A stretch of DNA of 64,000 bases from Nocardiopsis gilva YIM 90087 (GCF_002263495.1 NZ_CP022753.1:2356001-2420000), one strand, 5' to 3'; shown: positions 7,625-15,557, numbered from the stretch's first letter. Translations and numbers: made by a program. Notes: a model not told the origin generated them from the letters alone.

Positions 7625-8317
7625 GGGGGGATCCTTTTCTTGGCGCTCTGTGGACTTGCTTGAAGTCTAAAGGTTAGTGGCCAGAAATGTTTCGCATCGA
7701 GCCAATCGGATGCTCGCTCAGTCCAATTTGCGAATTCTATTGTGTTTAGTAGGCCCACGGTGGCGGATAGCTGGTGCATCCCCGGTGGTTCTGGCTTGGT
7801 GAACGGCGATCCTGTCGCTTGATGGTTGACGTGCTTGTTTGTCTCCTTCGCAGTTTGTGAGCCCCATTTTTCTCGTCTTTAGAGTATTGTGTTGGGAATC
7901 ATGTGGAATTTATCTGAAGAGATTGATCTCCACTCTTGTCCGGAGAGAAGATGGAATGCCCGATATGGACGATGTGCTCTCTGCGGGCGGCTCATCTTCG
8001 GTATGTGGCTCCGGTGCGTTTCAGGCGTTCCAGGCCGTCCACGGTCGAGTGCGCATCGTCCATGATGTGGTCGATCAGCTCCGCGCGGGAGGGCAGGTCG
8101 TGCGTGTGGCGCAGAGTAGGCGGGCACGGCGCGTTCCAATGATGTGGCAGCAAACATCCAACTTTCGGTCACAGTCACCGTTTTCGGTGTCGATCCGCTT
8201 TGTCCCGGTAGTCACGTCATAGCGTGGGCAGAGGCGGCCACGTGCGTAGTGCACTGAGGTGACTTCAATGCGCACACAGCCGTGCTGTCAGGTATCGACG
8301 ATCACAGGGGGCTCGTC
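7625..8317. other. Low-GC intergenic stretch with gene debris
   Basis: About 690 bases without a convincing intact gene. Base composition drops well below the local average between 7640 and 7980. The only interpretable part is the ipdC-like fragment at 8022-8110. The open frames present have no ribosome site and no recognisable product. Confidence 0.6.
8022..8110 (-). pseudogene. Decayed second copy of the ipdC 3' end
   Basis: Read on the minus strand, this stretch encodes HDLPSRAELIDHIMDDAHST, followed by VDGLERLKR. The C-terminus of the intact ipdC at 9946-11088 reads NDLPSCAELIDRIMAEAYAA and then LDRLERG. By eye the DNA aligns with 9979-10057 at roughly three matches in four, without gaps. 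Upstream of this segment the similarity is lost. It is best explained as a partial duplication, or as the far end of an ancestral ipdC replaced by a related copy. Confidence 0.65.
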
Positions 8318-8662
8318 ATGGCGGTGTCAACCGTGGAACAACGCAATCAGGAATGTGTGGATGCCTGCGCCGAGTGTCAGCAGGCGTGCGAGGCGTGTAA
8401 CTACAGGTGCTGCGCGGAGAACTCGGAGATGGCCGCGTGCGCGCGACTGTGCCTGGACTGCGCGGCGATCTGTGCGCTGTGCGTGACGTTGCTGTCGCGA
8501 GGGTCGAAGTGGGCGGCGCGGCTGTGTCAGACGTGCGCGGAGATCTGCGAGGCGTGCGCGGCCGAGTGCGAGAAGTACGACGCCGACTACTGCCGTGAGT
8601 GCGCGGCCGCATGCCGTCGGTGCGCGGAGCAGTGTCGGCAGATGGCCGGAGCGGGAGTCTAA
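8318..8662 (+). CDS. Cys-rich four-helix copper-storage-like protein (DUF326)
   Basis: A 114-aa cytosolic protein with more than 20 Cys in CxxC/CxxxC spacing along predicted helices (CVDACAECQQACEACNYRCC, CARLCLDCAAICALC, CQTCAEICEACAAEC, CRECAAACRRCAEQC). This is the pattern of the four-helix-bundle copper-binding (Csp-type, formerly DUF326) family, in which the Cys residues line the bundle core and bind many Cu(I) ions. It has no signal peptide, so it would act in the cytoplasm. I chose the ATG at 8318 because AGGGGG precedes it by 6 bases; an in-frame upstream ATG lacks one. Other copper genes in the window (copZ-csoR at 25 kb, copD/ctaG at 51 kb) are not linked to it. It lies in the island inside the steroid locus. 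Confidence 0.88.
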   Translation: MAVSTVEQRNQECVDACAECQQACEACNYRCCAENSEMAACARLCLDCAAICALCVTLLSRGSKWAARLCQTCAEICEACAAECEKYDADYCRECAAACRRCAEQCRQMAGAGV

Positions 8663-8685
8663 GGTTCCCGACGTTCACGCGTTGA

Positions 8686-8718
8686 GGGAGGGGGACGGCC
8701 GTCGGCTGTCCCCCTCCC
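8686..8718 (+). terminator. Terminator after the copper-storage gene
   Basis: GGGAGGGGGACGGCC pairs with the matching GGCTGTCCCCCTCCC across a 3-base loop (one G-T type mismatch), starting 23 bases after the stop of the Cys-rich gene. Confidence 0.75.
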
Positions 8719-8789
8719 GCTGGTGGTTCCGCTCACTGACTGGGGTCTGGCGCTTCTCGTCCTCCAGGCTTGACCACGATGATCGAGCG

Positions 8790-9048
8790 GGTCTGAGGCG
8801 GCTCGATCTCCCATGGTTCCAGGCGAGTCGGGGCATCGAAGCGCTGCGCCACGTGCGCGACGCGACCTTCGGCGAGGATGTCGGCGAGGTTCGCTCGGGC
8901 GCAGGGCCGCCGGCCAACCTGGCGGCCCTGCGCATCCTTGCCGTCGTCCAACTGCGGGGGACTGGGGCGCGCGACGGTTCCCGACGCGATCCGCTGGCTC
9001 GCCTACGAGTGCTTTCAGCCGCCCCTCAGCCTGATCGCTATCCCCTGA
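8790..9048 (+). mobile_element. Remnant of an ISAs1-type transposase (C-terminal end)
   Basis: In one frame this region reads RGIEALRHVRDATFGEDVGE and continues with LAALRILAV. This is close to the conserved C-terminal block of ISAs1/IS4-like DDE transposases (WGIE..HHvRDvtFgEDas.vrtG.aP..mA.LRnLai). Near the run of five G at about 8956-8960 the frame changes, and the alternate frame continues DAIRWLAYECF and ends at a stop at 9046-9048, where such proteins end. No N-terminal part, no second catalytic region and no terminal inverted repeats are visible. It is therefore a truncated, frameshifted relic, and evidence that mobile DNA entered this island. Confidence 0.65.
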
Positions 9049-9081
9049 CCAGTACGGACTTCCGCGAACAGCGACAATGAA

Positions 9082-9441
9082 TCATTCGTCCCAGAGGTCC
9101 GCGATGACCAGGGCTTCGACGTACCCCTTGAAGCCGATATCAAGTCGAGCCTGTGGAGCCATAGGGCGCAACTGCACCGTGAGGGTGACGCTACCGTCAC
9201 CGTGTCCTCTTCCCGGATCCAGATCGAGCCTGATGTTCTCCCGACCCAGAAGGTACTCATAGACTCTGCCGTCTGTGAGGTACTGGAGGTCGAAGGACTT
9301 TAGCGCCACATCAACACAGGCGTGATGATGGTCGTCCCACCGGATGCGCTTACTGAAGTCGAATCGCTCTTCCTTCACCCAGTTATCCGTGGACGTGGTC
9401 ACCGGGATGTCGAACCGGACGGTATAGAACGCGAGTGACAC
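9082..9441 (-). CDS. Hypothetical 119-aa protein
   Basis: I do not recognise a family. The sequence (starts MSLAFYTVRFDIPV; ends EALVIADLWDE) alternates hydrophobic and charged residues as in a beta-rich globular domain and has an HHH run near residue 38. There is no signal peptide or membrane segment. The start is GTG at 9441, with AGAGG about 9 bases upstream. GC content is below that of flanking housekeeping genes. It sits between the transposase remnant and an AT-rich stretch, so it is probably cargo of the same insertion. Small beta-rich proteins beside mobile debris are sometimes immunity proteins, but nothing here shows that. Confidence 0.55.
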   Translation of the reverse strand: MSLAFYTVRFDIPVTTSTDNWVKEERFDFSKRIRWDDHHHACVDVALKSFDLQYLTDGRVYEYLLGRENIRLDLDPGRGHGDGSVTLTVQLRPMAPQARLDIGFKGYVEALVIADLWDE

Positions 9442-9945
9442 GAAACGTTCCTCTCATAAATATCGGCCGGGTCGCCGATATCCGCGTTGTAATCGAAAAG
9501 GATTAGCCCTTTGGAGTTCGTTGGTGAACTCCCTGTCACTGTGGCCAGCCTAAGAAGCTGCCGAAGGAAAGTAAAGAGAAAATCCGCATCTTTTCGAAGG
9601 GTTGGGATGATCAACGTTAATGATTAAATAATAGATGTATTTCTCAATTTTTGAATGAGGTCTCATCTCAAGAGGCCTGGTGGGGGATATTCTGCCTGGA
9701 ATGTTCCCCGTCGTGAGTGATGTGCTGCCTGGGGGGTGGGGGAGACAGCCGGGCCGACACCTGGCCAGGGTCACGGGGACACGATCAGCTCTGCTTTGGG
9801 AATCGAGGCCTGCGAAATAGAGGTTTTCATCTCGTAGGCCAAAACCTGCTCAAGAGTGTTCATTCCTCCGGTCCCGCTCGTCGGGCGCATGTTGGAAGAA
9901 GATGTCGGCATTATCGAGTCTGGAATGGCTGACCTGCGAAATCGT
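9442..9945. other. AT-rich gap between the island and ipdC
   Basis: About 500 bases, with the lowest GC of the window around 9600-9660 (TTAATGATTAAATAATAG). I see no gene I would defend. A short minus-strand frame with a TTG start (9399-9614) overlaps the next gene and lacks a ribosome site. No inverted repeats marking an element end were found by eye. Confidence 0.5.
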
Positions 9946-11088
9946 TCACTCCCGTTTCATGACCGCAGTCGAGCCCCGCTCCAAGCGGTCGAGGGCCGCG
10001 TATGCCTCGGCCATGATTCGGTCGATCAGTTCCGCGCAGGAGGGCAGATCGTTTGGGTCGTCGATGACGCTGACGACCTGGCCGGACGCCATGACGCCGA
10101 GATCGGTGCGGCCGTCGACCATGGCGGACTTGAGCAGCATCGGAGTATTGGCCGCCATGAGCACTTGCGACCAGGACAAGCCGGTACCGCGCCGCAGCGC
10201 CGCGCCCTCGCGTAGGAGGCCCGGCCAGGACAGGCCGGAGAGGCGGCGGAAGCGGGCGGCGTTGCGGGCCGCGCTCAGGAGGCGTCGGGGGCGAGTGGAG
10301 GTCTCCAGAGAGTCGACGAGGTCGGTGCGCAGGACGCGGTGCGGCAGGCCGTCGACCTGGCGGGTCACCACGGTGTCGCGCGTTCTGAGGTAGAACCGCT
10401 TCACCTCGTCGGGGACCGGGCTGTCCGAGGTGAGCAGGAAACGGGTGCCCATCGCGATCCCGGCGGCGCCGTAGGCGAGTGCGGCGACGAGACCACGGCC
10501 GTCGAAGAAGCCGCCTGCGGCGATCACCGGAATCTCGACCGCGTCGACGACCTGCGGCAGCAGAACACCCGTGGCCACCGAGCCGGTGTGCCCGCCCCCT
10601 TCGCCGCCCTGGACCAGCACGGCGTCGGCGCCCCACGCCTCGACCTTCTCGGCGTGCCGCCGGGCGCCGACCGACGGGATCACCACCACACCGGCATCCT
10701 TCAGCCGACGGATCAGCTTCGGGTCGGGCGCCAGCGCGAACGAGGCGACCTTCACGCGCTCCCGGATCAGGAGGCCGACGCGGTCGCTCGCGTCCGCGGC
10801 ATCGGCTCGAAGATTGACACCAAAGGGGGCGTCCGTCCGCTCCCGCACCTCACCGATGGCCTCGGCGAGCCGCTCCACGGGCATCGTCGCCGACGCCAGA
10901 ATGCCCAGCCCACCGGCGTTCGCGGTGGCGGCGACCAGTTGCGGCCCGGCGACCCAGCCCATGCCCGTCTGCACGATCGGGTAGCGGCAGCCGACCAGTG
11001 CGGTCAGCGGGGTCGGGAATGGTGCCGGCTTCCTCTTCGGAGACGCCGAGGCCGGATGGGGGTCGGCGTCTCCGAGACCGGGGCTCAT
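9946..11088 (-). CDS. ipdC: FMN-dependent oxidoreductase of steroid CD-ring degradation (IpdC-like)
   Basis: Nitronate-monooxygenase-type TIM barrel of 380 aa. FMN-binding motifs are visible: VQTGMGWVAGPQL near the N-terminus, LVQGGEGGGHTGSV in the middle (GGGHxG phosphate loop) and PVIAAGGFFDGRGLVAAL. The family link to mycobacterial IpdC (Rv3553) rests on these and on gene order. IpdC acts on a CoA-thioester intermediate of rings C/D, introducing a double bond before ring opening. The ATG overlaps the ipdB stop (ATGA), showing translational coupling. It adds about 25 residues (Pro/Ser/Lys-rich) before the conserved PLTALVG start of the barrel, which may be a recent extension. It is the last gene of the echA20-ipdA-ipdB-ipdC operon. 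A fragment resembling its 3' end lies 1.9 kb away at 8022-8110. Confidence 0.88.
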   Translation of the reverse strand: MSPGLGDADPHPASASPKRKPAPFPTPLTALVGCRYPIVQTGMGWVAGPQLVAATANAGGLGILASATMPVERLAEAIGEVRERTDAPFGVNLRADAADASDRVGLLIRERVKVASFALAPDPKLIRRLKDAGVVVIPSVGARRHAEKVEAWGADAVLVQGGEGGGHTGSVATGVLLPQVVDAVEIPVIAAGGFFDGRGLVAALAYGAAGIAMGTRFLLTSDSPVPDEVKRFYLRTRDTVVTRQVDGLPHRVLRTDLVDSLETSTRPRRLLSAARNAARFRRLSGLSWPGLLREGAALRRGTGLSWSQVLMAANTPMLLKSAMVDGRTDLGVMASGQVVSVIDDPNDLPSCAELIDRIMAEAYAALDRLERGSTAVMKRE

Positions 11089-11858
11089 TCGGCAACCTCG
11101 CGGGCGCGCAGGCCGTCGGGGTCGAGTACGTCGCGAAGCAGGTGGAGCTCGCGCTCGGTCGGGTGGCGGGTGGTTCGTACACCGTCGCCCGGGACATGCA
11201 GGTCGAAGCCGGTGTTGTCACACACCTCCTCAACCGTGACGCCCGGGTGCAGCGACACCAGCCGCAGCGTGCGCCCCGGGCCGTCGAAGTCCAGCACCCC
11301 CAGGTCCGTGACGACACGGCGCAGGTCGTGGGCGTCGGTGGCGGCGACACCACTCACCATGTCGACCCTGTCCACGAACACGCGCCGAGTGTGGCGCGGG
11401 ATCCAGTAGCTGGTGGTGTTCCGGATCGTGTTGCCTGGTGCCCCGCGAGCGCCGAGGAGCTGGGCGGTCGGCTGCGACCAGTCGCCGATACAGGAGATGT
11501 TGCTCCGGCCGTGCCGGTCGAGCTGGGCGGCGCCCATCATCACGTGTCTGCGTCCGTGGAGGACCAGCCACAGGTGGTCGCGGAAGGGGAGCCATCCCTC
11601 GGCCGTCGCGTCGGCGGCCGGACCGGCGGGGCGGCCGAGTGGCAACGGGTCGCGGCTGAGCAGTGCGCCGCCGTCCGTGGTGAGCAGGCCGGGCGCGAAG
11701 GTGAGGCGGGCCAGGCGGGCGCCGAGGGTCGAACAGGTCCCCATAGCGGCGGCCAGCACCTCGCCGTCGCCACGCCACGCGTCGGCGCAGGCGGTCACGC
11801 ACATCTCGGCCCGCGTCGCTGGTGTCGACGGCGGCGTCCATGGGCCCGAGGGGGTCAT
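11085..11858 (-). CDS. ipdB: Steroid ring-opening hydrolase, beta subunit (IpdB-like)
   Basis: CoA-transferase family I beta-type subunit of 257 aa. Conserved blocks include MGTCSTLGARLARLTFAPGL, VMMGAAQLDRHGRSNIS, and NTTSYWIPRHTRRVFVDRVD, typical of IpdB (Rv3552). With IpdA it forms a heterotetramer that, despite its fold, does not transfer CoA but hydrolytically opens the last carbocyclic ring of the steroid nucleus (COCHEA-CoA hydrolase). The start overlaps the ipdA stop (ATGA at 11855-11858) and its own stop overlaps the ipdC start, so alpha and beta subunits are translated together. The N-terminus has a short Pro-rich addition (TPSGPWTPPSTPAT). Confidence 0.9.
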   Translation of the reverse strand: MTPSGPWTPPSTPATRAEMCVTACADAWRGDGEVLAAAMGTCSTLGARLARLTFAPGLLTTDGGALLSRDPLPLGRPAGPAADATAEGWLPFRDHLWLVLHGRRHVMMGAAQLDRHGRSNISCIGDWSQPTAQLLGARGAPGNTIRNTTSYWIPRHTRRVFVDRVDMVSGVAATDAHDLRRVVTDLGVLDFDGPGRTLRLVSLHPGVTVEEVCDNTGFDLHVPGDGVRTTRHPTERELHLLRDVLDPDGLRAREVAE

Positions 11859-12796
11859 CGCTGGCTCACCTCCCGCTGGTAGGAGCCCTCATCCACGTCC
11901 AGGTACCGGCTCCGGAACCGCCGCCATTCGGCGGGGTCGGAGGCGGCAGCCGCGTAGCGCCGCTGGAAGGGCTCGTCGCGTCCGTAGTCCGGCTCGCAGG
12001 TGGTGAAGTGCCCTCCGTTCGGGGTTTCCGCCACGCCCGCCACCATCATTCGGCTGATCAGGAGCGACTGCACCGGCCCCTCGAAGGCCTCGACCAGCCG
12101 CTCGCAGGACAGGTAGCAGTGGCGGGCGGCCTTGGCGAAGAGGTCGTCGAGGTAGGGATCGGGGCCGAGGTACTGCCCGTTGCCGCGCGCGTCGGCGCGG
12201 TTCATGTGCACCAGGGCGGCATCGAGGCGCAGCGGGGGCATGGCGACCAGCTCTTCGCCCGTGTCTTGTTCCTCTTCCTGGGCGCTGATGGGGCCGGGCC
12301 GGCTGGCGGAGGTGGGGTAGGGGGAGCGGATGGTCCGCAGACCGGGATTGACCCGCAGGACGTCCGAGGCCATCCCGGCGGGCGTGGGGAGGAACGGGAG
12401 GCCGTGGGCCGCCGCGAGGAGCCCGAACATGAACATGCCCTCGTCGTACTCGGTGAACCCGATGTCGCCGCGCTGGCGTGCCGTTCGGAACCAGGGGTCC
12501 AGCGGCATGGTGTCGAGCGTGACGAACGGGGCGACTACGTGCCGCACCTTGCCGTAGGCGCACAGCAGGCCGACGTCCGGGCCGCCGCAGGACACCACGG
12601 TCAGGTCGCGCACGGGGGAGCGGCAGATGGCCCGGACCAGCGCCATCGGCTTGCGGCGCGATCCCCAGCCGCCGATGCCGATCGTCATCCCGTCCGACAG
12701 TGACGCGGCGATCCCCTCGGGGGACATGACCTTGTCGGCGACGGTGGCGCTGTCCCCGTTCGTGTGTGCGCCCGTGTCCGCGTTCGGGCCGCTCAC
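11855..12796 (-). CDS. ipdA: Steroid ring-opening hydrolase, alpha subunit (IpdA-like)
   Basis: CoA-transferase family I alpha-type subunit, 313 aa. Diagnostic IpdA (Rv3551) blocks are present: LSDGMTIGIGGWGSRRKPMA, VVSCGGPDVGLLCAYGKV, VAMPPLRLDAALVHMNRAD and HFTTCEPDYGRDEPFQRRYA. It pairs with the IpdB product. The GTG at 12796 is chosen because it overlaps the echA20 stop (GTGA) and gives the expected length plus a short Thr/Asn/Asp-rich leader; an ATG 25 codons further on (MSPEGIAASL) is the alternative. The frame is open much further upstream, but that part lies inside echA20 and is not coding. A Glu-rich insertion (SAQEEEQDTGEE) occurs before the VAMPPLRLDA block. Confidence 0.9.
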   Translation of the reverse strand: MSGPNADTGAHTNGDSATVADKVMSPEGIAASLSDGMTIGIGGWGSRRKPMALVRAICRSPVRDLTVVSCGGPDVGLLCAYGKVRHVVAPFVTLDTMPLDPWFRTARQRGDIGFTEYDEGMFMFGLLAAAHGLPFLPTPAGMASDVLRVNPGLRTIRSPYPTSASRPGPISAQEEEQDTGEELVAMPPLRLDAALVHMNRADARGNGQYLGPDPYLDDLFAKAARHCYLSCERLVEAFEGPVQSLLISRMMVAGVAETPNGGHFTTCEPDYGRDEPFQRRYAAAASDPAEWRRFRSRYLDVDEGSYQREVSQR

Positions 12797-13608
12797 CGCG
12801 TCGTGCTCCGGTCGGTGTACCTGCGGGCGAGGTCTGGGGGCGCGGATTCGGCCTCCGCCTCCGCTTCCCGTTGGCCGGTGAAGCCGTCGCGGTGGGCACC
12901 GCCCGCGCCGGTGAGCGTGAGTTCGTAGGTGAAGCCCTGCTCGAACCGGTAACCGCGCTTGACGTCCACCGGGTCGATGCCGTTCAGCACCTCCTTGGCG
13001 CAGCGGATGACCCGCGGGTCCTTCTCGGCGATCTCGCCCGCCACGGCCAGTGCCGTCGCTCGCAGCTCGGCTGGCGGCACCACCGACAGCACCGAGCCGT
13101 AGGCGTGGAGTTCGGTGGCCAGAACGTTGCGGCATGTGTAGACCATGGCGCGCAGCAGGTGCTGGGGCACCAGTCGCGCGAGGTGGGTGGCGGCGCCCAG
13201 CGCGCCGCGGTCCACCTCGGGGAGGCCGAAGTAGGCGTCCTCGGAGGCGACCACGATGTCGGCGTTTCCGGCCAGCCCGACGCCGCCGCCGAGGCAGAAG
13301 CCGTGGACGGCAGCGATCACCGGGACTTCGCAGTCGTAGACCGCGGCGAAGGCGGCGTAGCAGCCGCGGTTGGCGCCGAGGAGAGCGCTGTATCCGGTCG
13401 TGCGCTGCATCTCTTTGATGTCGACGCCGGCGTTGAAGCCGCGCCCTTTCGCGCGGAGTACGGCGGCACGTACGGCGGGGTCGCGTCCGGAATGCCGTAC
13501 GGCGTCGGCCAGGTCGTACCAGTCGCGGACCGCCAGGGCGTTGACCGGGGGAGTGTCGACCACGATCTCGGCGATGCCCGAGGAGTGGATGGTGGTGGAG
13601 ACCGCCAT
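12793..13608 (-). CDS. echA20: Steroid CD-ring enoyl-CoA hydratase-family hydrolase (EchA20-like)
   Basis: Crotonase-fold protein of 271 aa. Oxyanion-hole motifs are GRGFNAGVDIKEMQ (first block) and HGFCLGGGVGLAGNADIVVAS (second block). In mycobacteria EchA20 opens ring D of HIEC-CoA by hydrolysis rather than hydrating a double bond. The N-terminal MAVSTTIHSSGIAEIVVDTPPVNAL matches the family. A C-terminal tail of about 25 residues rich in Ala/Glu/Arg is longer than usual. AAAGG precedes the ATG by 7 bases and the operator at 13620-13637 begins just upstream, so this is the first gene of the ipd operon. It overlaps ipdA (GTGA). Confidence 0.9.
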   Translation of the reverse strand: MAVSTTIHSSGIAEIVVDTPPVNALAVRDWYDLADAVRHSGRDPAVRAAVLRAKGRGFNAGVDIKEMQRTTGYSALLGANRGCYAAFAAVYDCEVPVIAAVHGFCLGGGVGLAGNADIVVASEDAYFGLPEVDRGALGAATHLARLVPQHLLRAMVYTCRNVLATELHAYGSVLSVVPPAELRATALAVAGEIAEKDPRVIRCAKEVLNGIDPVDVKRGYRFEQGFTYELTLTGAGGAHRDGFTGQREAEAEAESAPPDLARRYTDRSTTR

Positions 13609-13619
13609 GGCTTACCTTT

Positions 13620-13637
13620 CCACCAAACGTTTGTTAG
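13620..13637. promoter_or_regulatory. Putative KstR2-type operator between echA20 and the SDR genes
   Basis: Read on the minus strand this is CTAACAAACGTTTGGTGG, 16 of 18 bases identical to the core at 4475-4492. The centre AACGTT is a perfect palindrome and 7 of 9 base pairs match overall. It ends 11 bases before the echA20 start codon, the same spacing as the ipdF copy. It lies in the only divergent promoter region of the cluster, so it could also affect the SDR genes at 13822. Confidence 0.65.
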
Positions 13638-13710
13638 AACTAAGACCGTAGCAGCCCGCCGCGGACGCCTCCAAGGGTGAGATCCGGGAGAGCTGAAGCA
13701 GCGACGAGTT

Positions 13711-13776
13711 CCGTTGATCTCGGAGATATTGGGGTCTCACGGGCAGTTTTGACCCCAATATCTCCGAGATCAACGG
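13711..13776. repeat. Long palindromic repeat element, copy 2
   Basis: A perfect 26-bp inverted repeat (13711-13736 against 13751-13776) with a 14-base loop. The outer arm CCGTTGATCTCGGAGATAT is shared with copies at 5959 and 29915. It lies between the operator at 13620 and the SDR gene start at 13822, so it would be in the 5' leader of that transcript if transcription starts near the operator. Confidence 0.85.
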
Positions 13777-13821
13777 GGGACTGTTGGAACGGTTGGTGAA
13801 AAGCTCGGCAGGAGGTGGGCC

Positions 13822-14658
13822 GTGCCGCACGCAGCGGACCTCAGCGGGATGACGGTCGTGGTCACCGGTGGTGTGCGCGGTGTCGGTCTTGGCATCACCA
13901 CCGCGTTTCGCGCGGCCGGTGCCCACGTCATCACCTGCGCCCGCCGAGAGCCGGACGGCCTGCCCGAGGGGGTCGGTTTCGAGCGGGTCGATGTCCGCGA
14001 CGCCGACGCCGTGGCGGACTTCATCGGCGGGATCGCCGATCTCGACGTCGTCGTCAACAACGCGGGCGGCACCCCGTACCTGCCCGCGAGCGAGGGAGAC
14101 GCGCGCAGGCACGCCAAGGTGATCGAGCTCAACCTCATCGCCCCGCTCATCGTCTCGCGTGCCGCCAATCGTGTGTTGCAGGGTCGGCCCGGGGGCGGCT
14201 CGATCATCATGATCGGCAGTGTCAGCGGGCATCGTCCCTCCCCGGGCACCGCCGCCTACGGCGCGGCCAAGGCGGGACTGGACAACCTCACGGCCTCCCT
14301 CGCGGTCGAGTGGGCGCCCAGGGTGCGGGTGAACGCGGTGACCGTCGGGATGGTGCGGACCGAGAAGTCGGCGATGCACTACGGCGACGCGGCGGGCGTC
14401 GCCGCCGTCGCCCGGACCGTGCCGCTGGGTCGGCTCGCTGAGCCCGCCGATGTCGGCCACGCGTGTGTCTTCCTGGCCTCGCCGTCCGCCGCCTACATCA
14501 GCGGCGCCTCGCTGCTGCTGCACGGCGGAGGTGAGCGCCCCGCGTTCCTGGACGCCGCGGCACAAGCATCGACGGCGTCACCCACCAGAGGCCAGCAGCC
14601 ATCGACCGGTGACGCCATCGCCGACACGCACACCCCCGACCGGGAGGACAACGCATGA
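13822..14658 (+). CDS. SDR oxidoreductase of the steroid locus (Rv3549c-like)
   Basis: Short-chain dehydrogenase of 278 aa: cofactor motif TGGVRGVGLGI (residues 15-25), NNAGG, catalytic Ser in MIGSVSGHRPSP and YGAAKAG (Tyr, Lys). It occupies the place of Rv3549c in the mycobacterial KstR2 regulon, divergent from echA20. Its substrate is not proven; a beta-oxidation or ring-alcohol dehydrogenation step is likely. GGAGG precedes the GTG at 13822. The C-terminus carries about 40 extra residues rich in Ala/Ser/Thr (ASTASPTRGQQPSTGD) beyond the usual SDR end, probably disordered. The stop overlaps the next ATG (ATGA at 14655-14658). Confidence 0.85.
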   Translation: MPHAADLSGMTVVVTGGVRGVGLGITTAFRAAGAHVITCARREPDGLPEGVGFERVDVRDADAVADFIGGIADLDVVVNNAGGTPYLPASEGDARRHAKVIELNLIAPLIVSRAANRVLQGRPGGGSIIMIGSVSGHRPSPGTAAYGAAKAGLDNLTASLAVEWAPRVRVNAVTVGMVRTEKSAMHYGDAAGVAAVARTVPLGRLAEPADVGHACVFLASPSAAYISGASLLLHGGGERPAFLDAAAQASTASPTRGQQPSTGDAIADTHTPDREDNA

Positions 14659-15557
14659 TCTGTGAGAACAGAGTCGCCATCATCACCGGAGCCGGGCGCG
14701 GACTGGGTCGGGCACACGCCTTGGAGTTCGCGCGGCAGGGCGCCAAGGTTGTGGTCAACGACCTGGGTGTGGAGCGTGACGGCACGGGCCACTCGCGGGA
14801 GCCGGCCGCCCAGGTGGCGGAGGAGATCCGCGATCTCGGCGGGGACTCCGTCGCCGCGACCGGTGACATCTCCACGACCGAAGGCGCCGCCGACCTCATC
14901 CGCACCGCGCTCGACACGTTCGGGCGACTCGATGTGCTGGTCAACAACGCTGGTTTCCTCCGCGACCGCATGCTTGTCAACCTCACCGAGGAGGAATGGG
15001 ACTCCGTCGTGCGCGTCCACCTGACCGGGCACTTTCTGCCGCTTAAACATGCTGCGACCCACTGGCGTTCCGAGGCGAAGGCCGGGCGCGACGTCGACGC
15101 GCGCGTGATCAACACGTCGTCCGGCGCCGGGCTCCTGGGCAGCGTCGGGCAGAGCAACTACGCGGCGGCCAAGGCCGGGAGCGTGGCCCTGACCCTGGTG
15201 GCCGCCGCCGAGCTCGCGCGCTACGGCGTCCGGGTCAACGCCATCGCCCCGGCCGCGCGCACCCGCATGACAGAGGACCTGTTCGCCGACACCATGGCCG
15301 TGCCGGAGAACAGCACCTTCGACCGGATGGACCCGGCCAATGTCTCGCCCCTGGTGGCCTGGCTCGGATCTTCGGAGTCAGCGAAAGTGACGGGCCGCGT
15401 GTTCGAGGTCGACGGCGGACGCATCTGCGTCATGGAGGGCTACCGCCACGGCCCCGCCATCGACAAGGGCGCGCGCTGGCACGCTGACGAAATCGGCGCC
15501 ACGATCCACACCCTCCTCGCCGGTGCGGCGCCCCCGGAACCGGCCTACGGCAGCTGA
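14655..15557 (+). CDS. SDR dehydrogenase, MFE-2-type (Rv3548c-like)
   Basis: A 300-aa short-chain dehydrogenase with the variant features of the multifunctional-enzyme-2 (3R)-hydroxyacyl-CoA dehydrogenase domain: GAGRGLGRAHALEFARQGAKVVVNDLGV, NNAGFLRDRM, INTSSGAGLLGSVGQSNYAAAKAG (Ser, Tyr, Lys) and NAIAPAARTRMTE. It matches the position of Rv3548c. It likely oxidises a 3-hydroxyacyl-CoA intermediate in steroid breakdown (inference). Translation is coupled to the previous SDR by an ATGA overlap. It is the last steroid gene of the cluster on this side; the next gene is an unrelated methyltransferase after a 230-base gap. Confidence 0.85.
   Translation: MICENRVAIITGAGRGLGRAHALEFARQGAKVVVNDLGVERDGTGHSREPAAQVAEEIRDLGGDSVAATGDISTTEGAADLIRTALDTFGRLDVLVNNAGFLRDRMLVNLTEEEWDSVVRVHLTGHFLPLKHAATHWRSEAKAGRDVDARVINTSSGAGLLGSVGQSNYAAAKAGSVALTLVAAAELARYGVRVNAIAPAARTRMTEDLFADTMAVPENSTFDRMDPANVSPLVAWLGSSESAKVTGRVFEVDGGRICVMEGYRHGPAIDKGARWHADEIGATIHTLLAGAAPPEPAYGS

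Noticed and set aside
7839-8222. Plus-strand open frame of 127 codons
   Set aside because: No ribosome site or domain. The opposite strand here carries an ipdC-like fragment, which explains the open frame.
9399-9614. Minus-strand frame of 71 codons with a TTG start
   Set aside because: It overlaps the start of the 119-aa gene and lacks a ribosome site. Its sequence has no recognisable domain. It remains possible but not supported.
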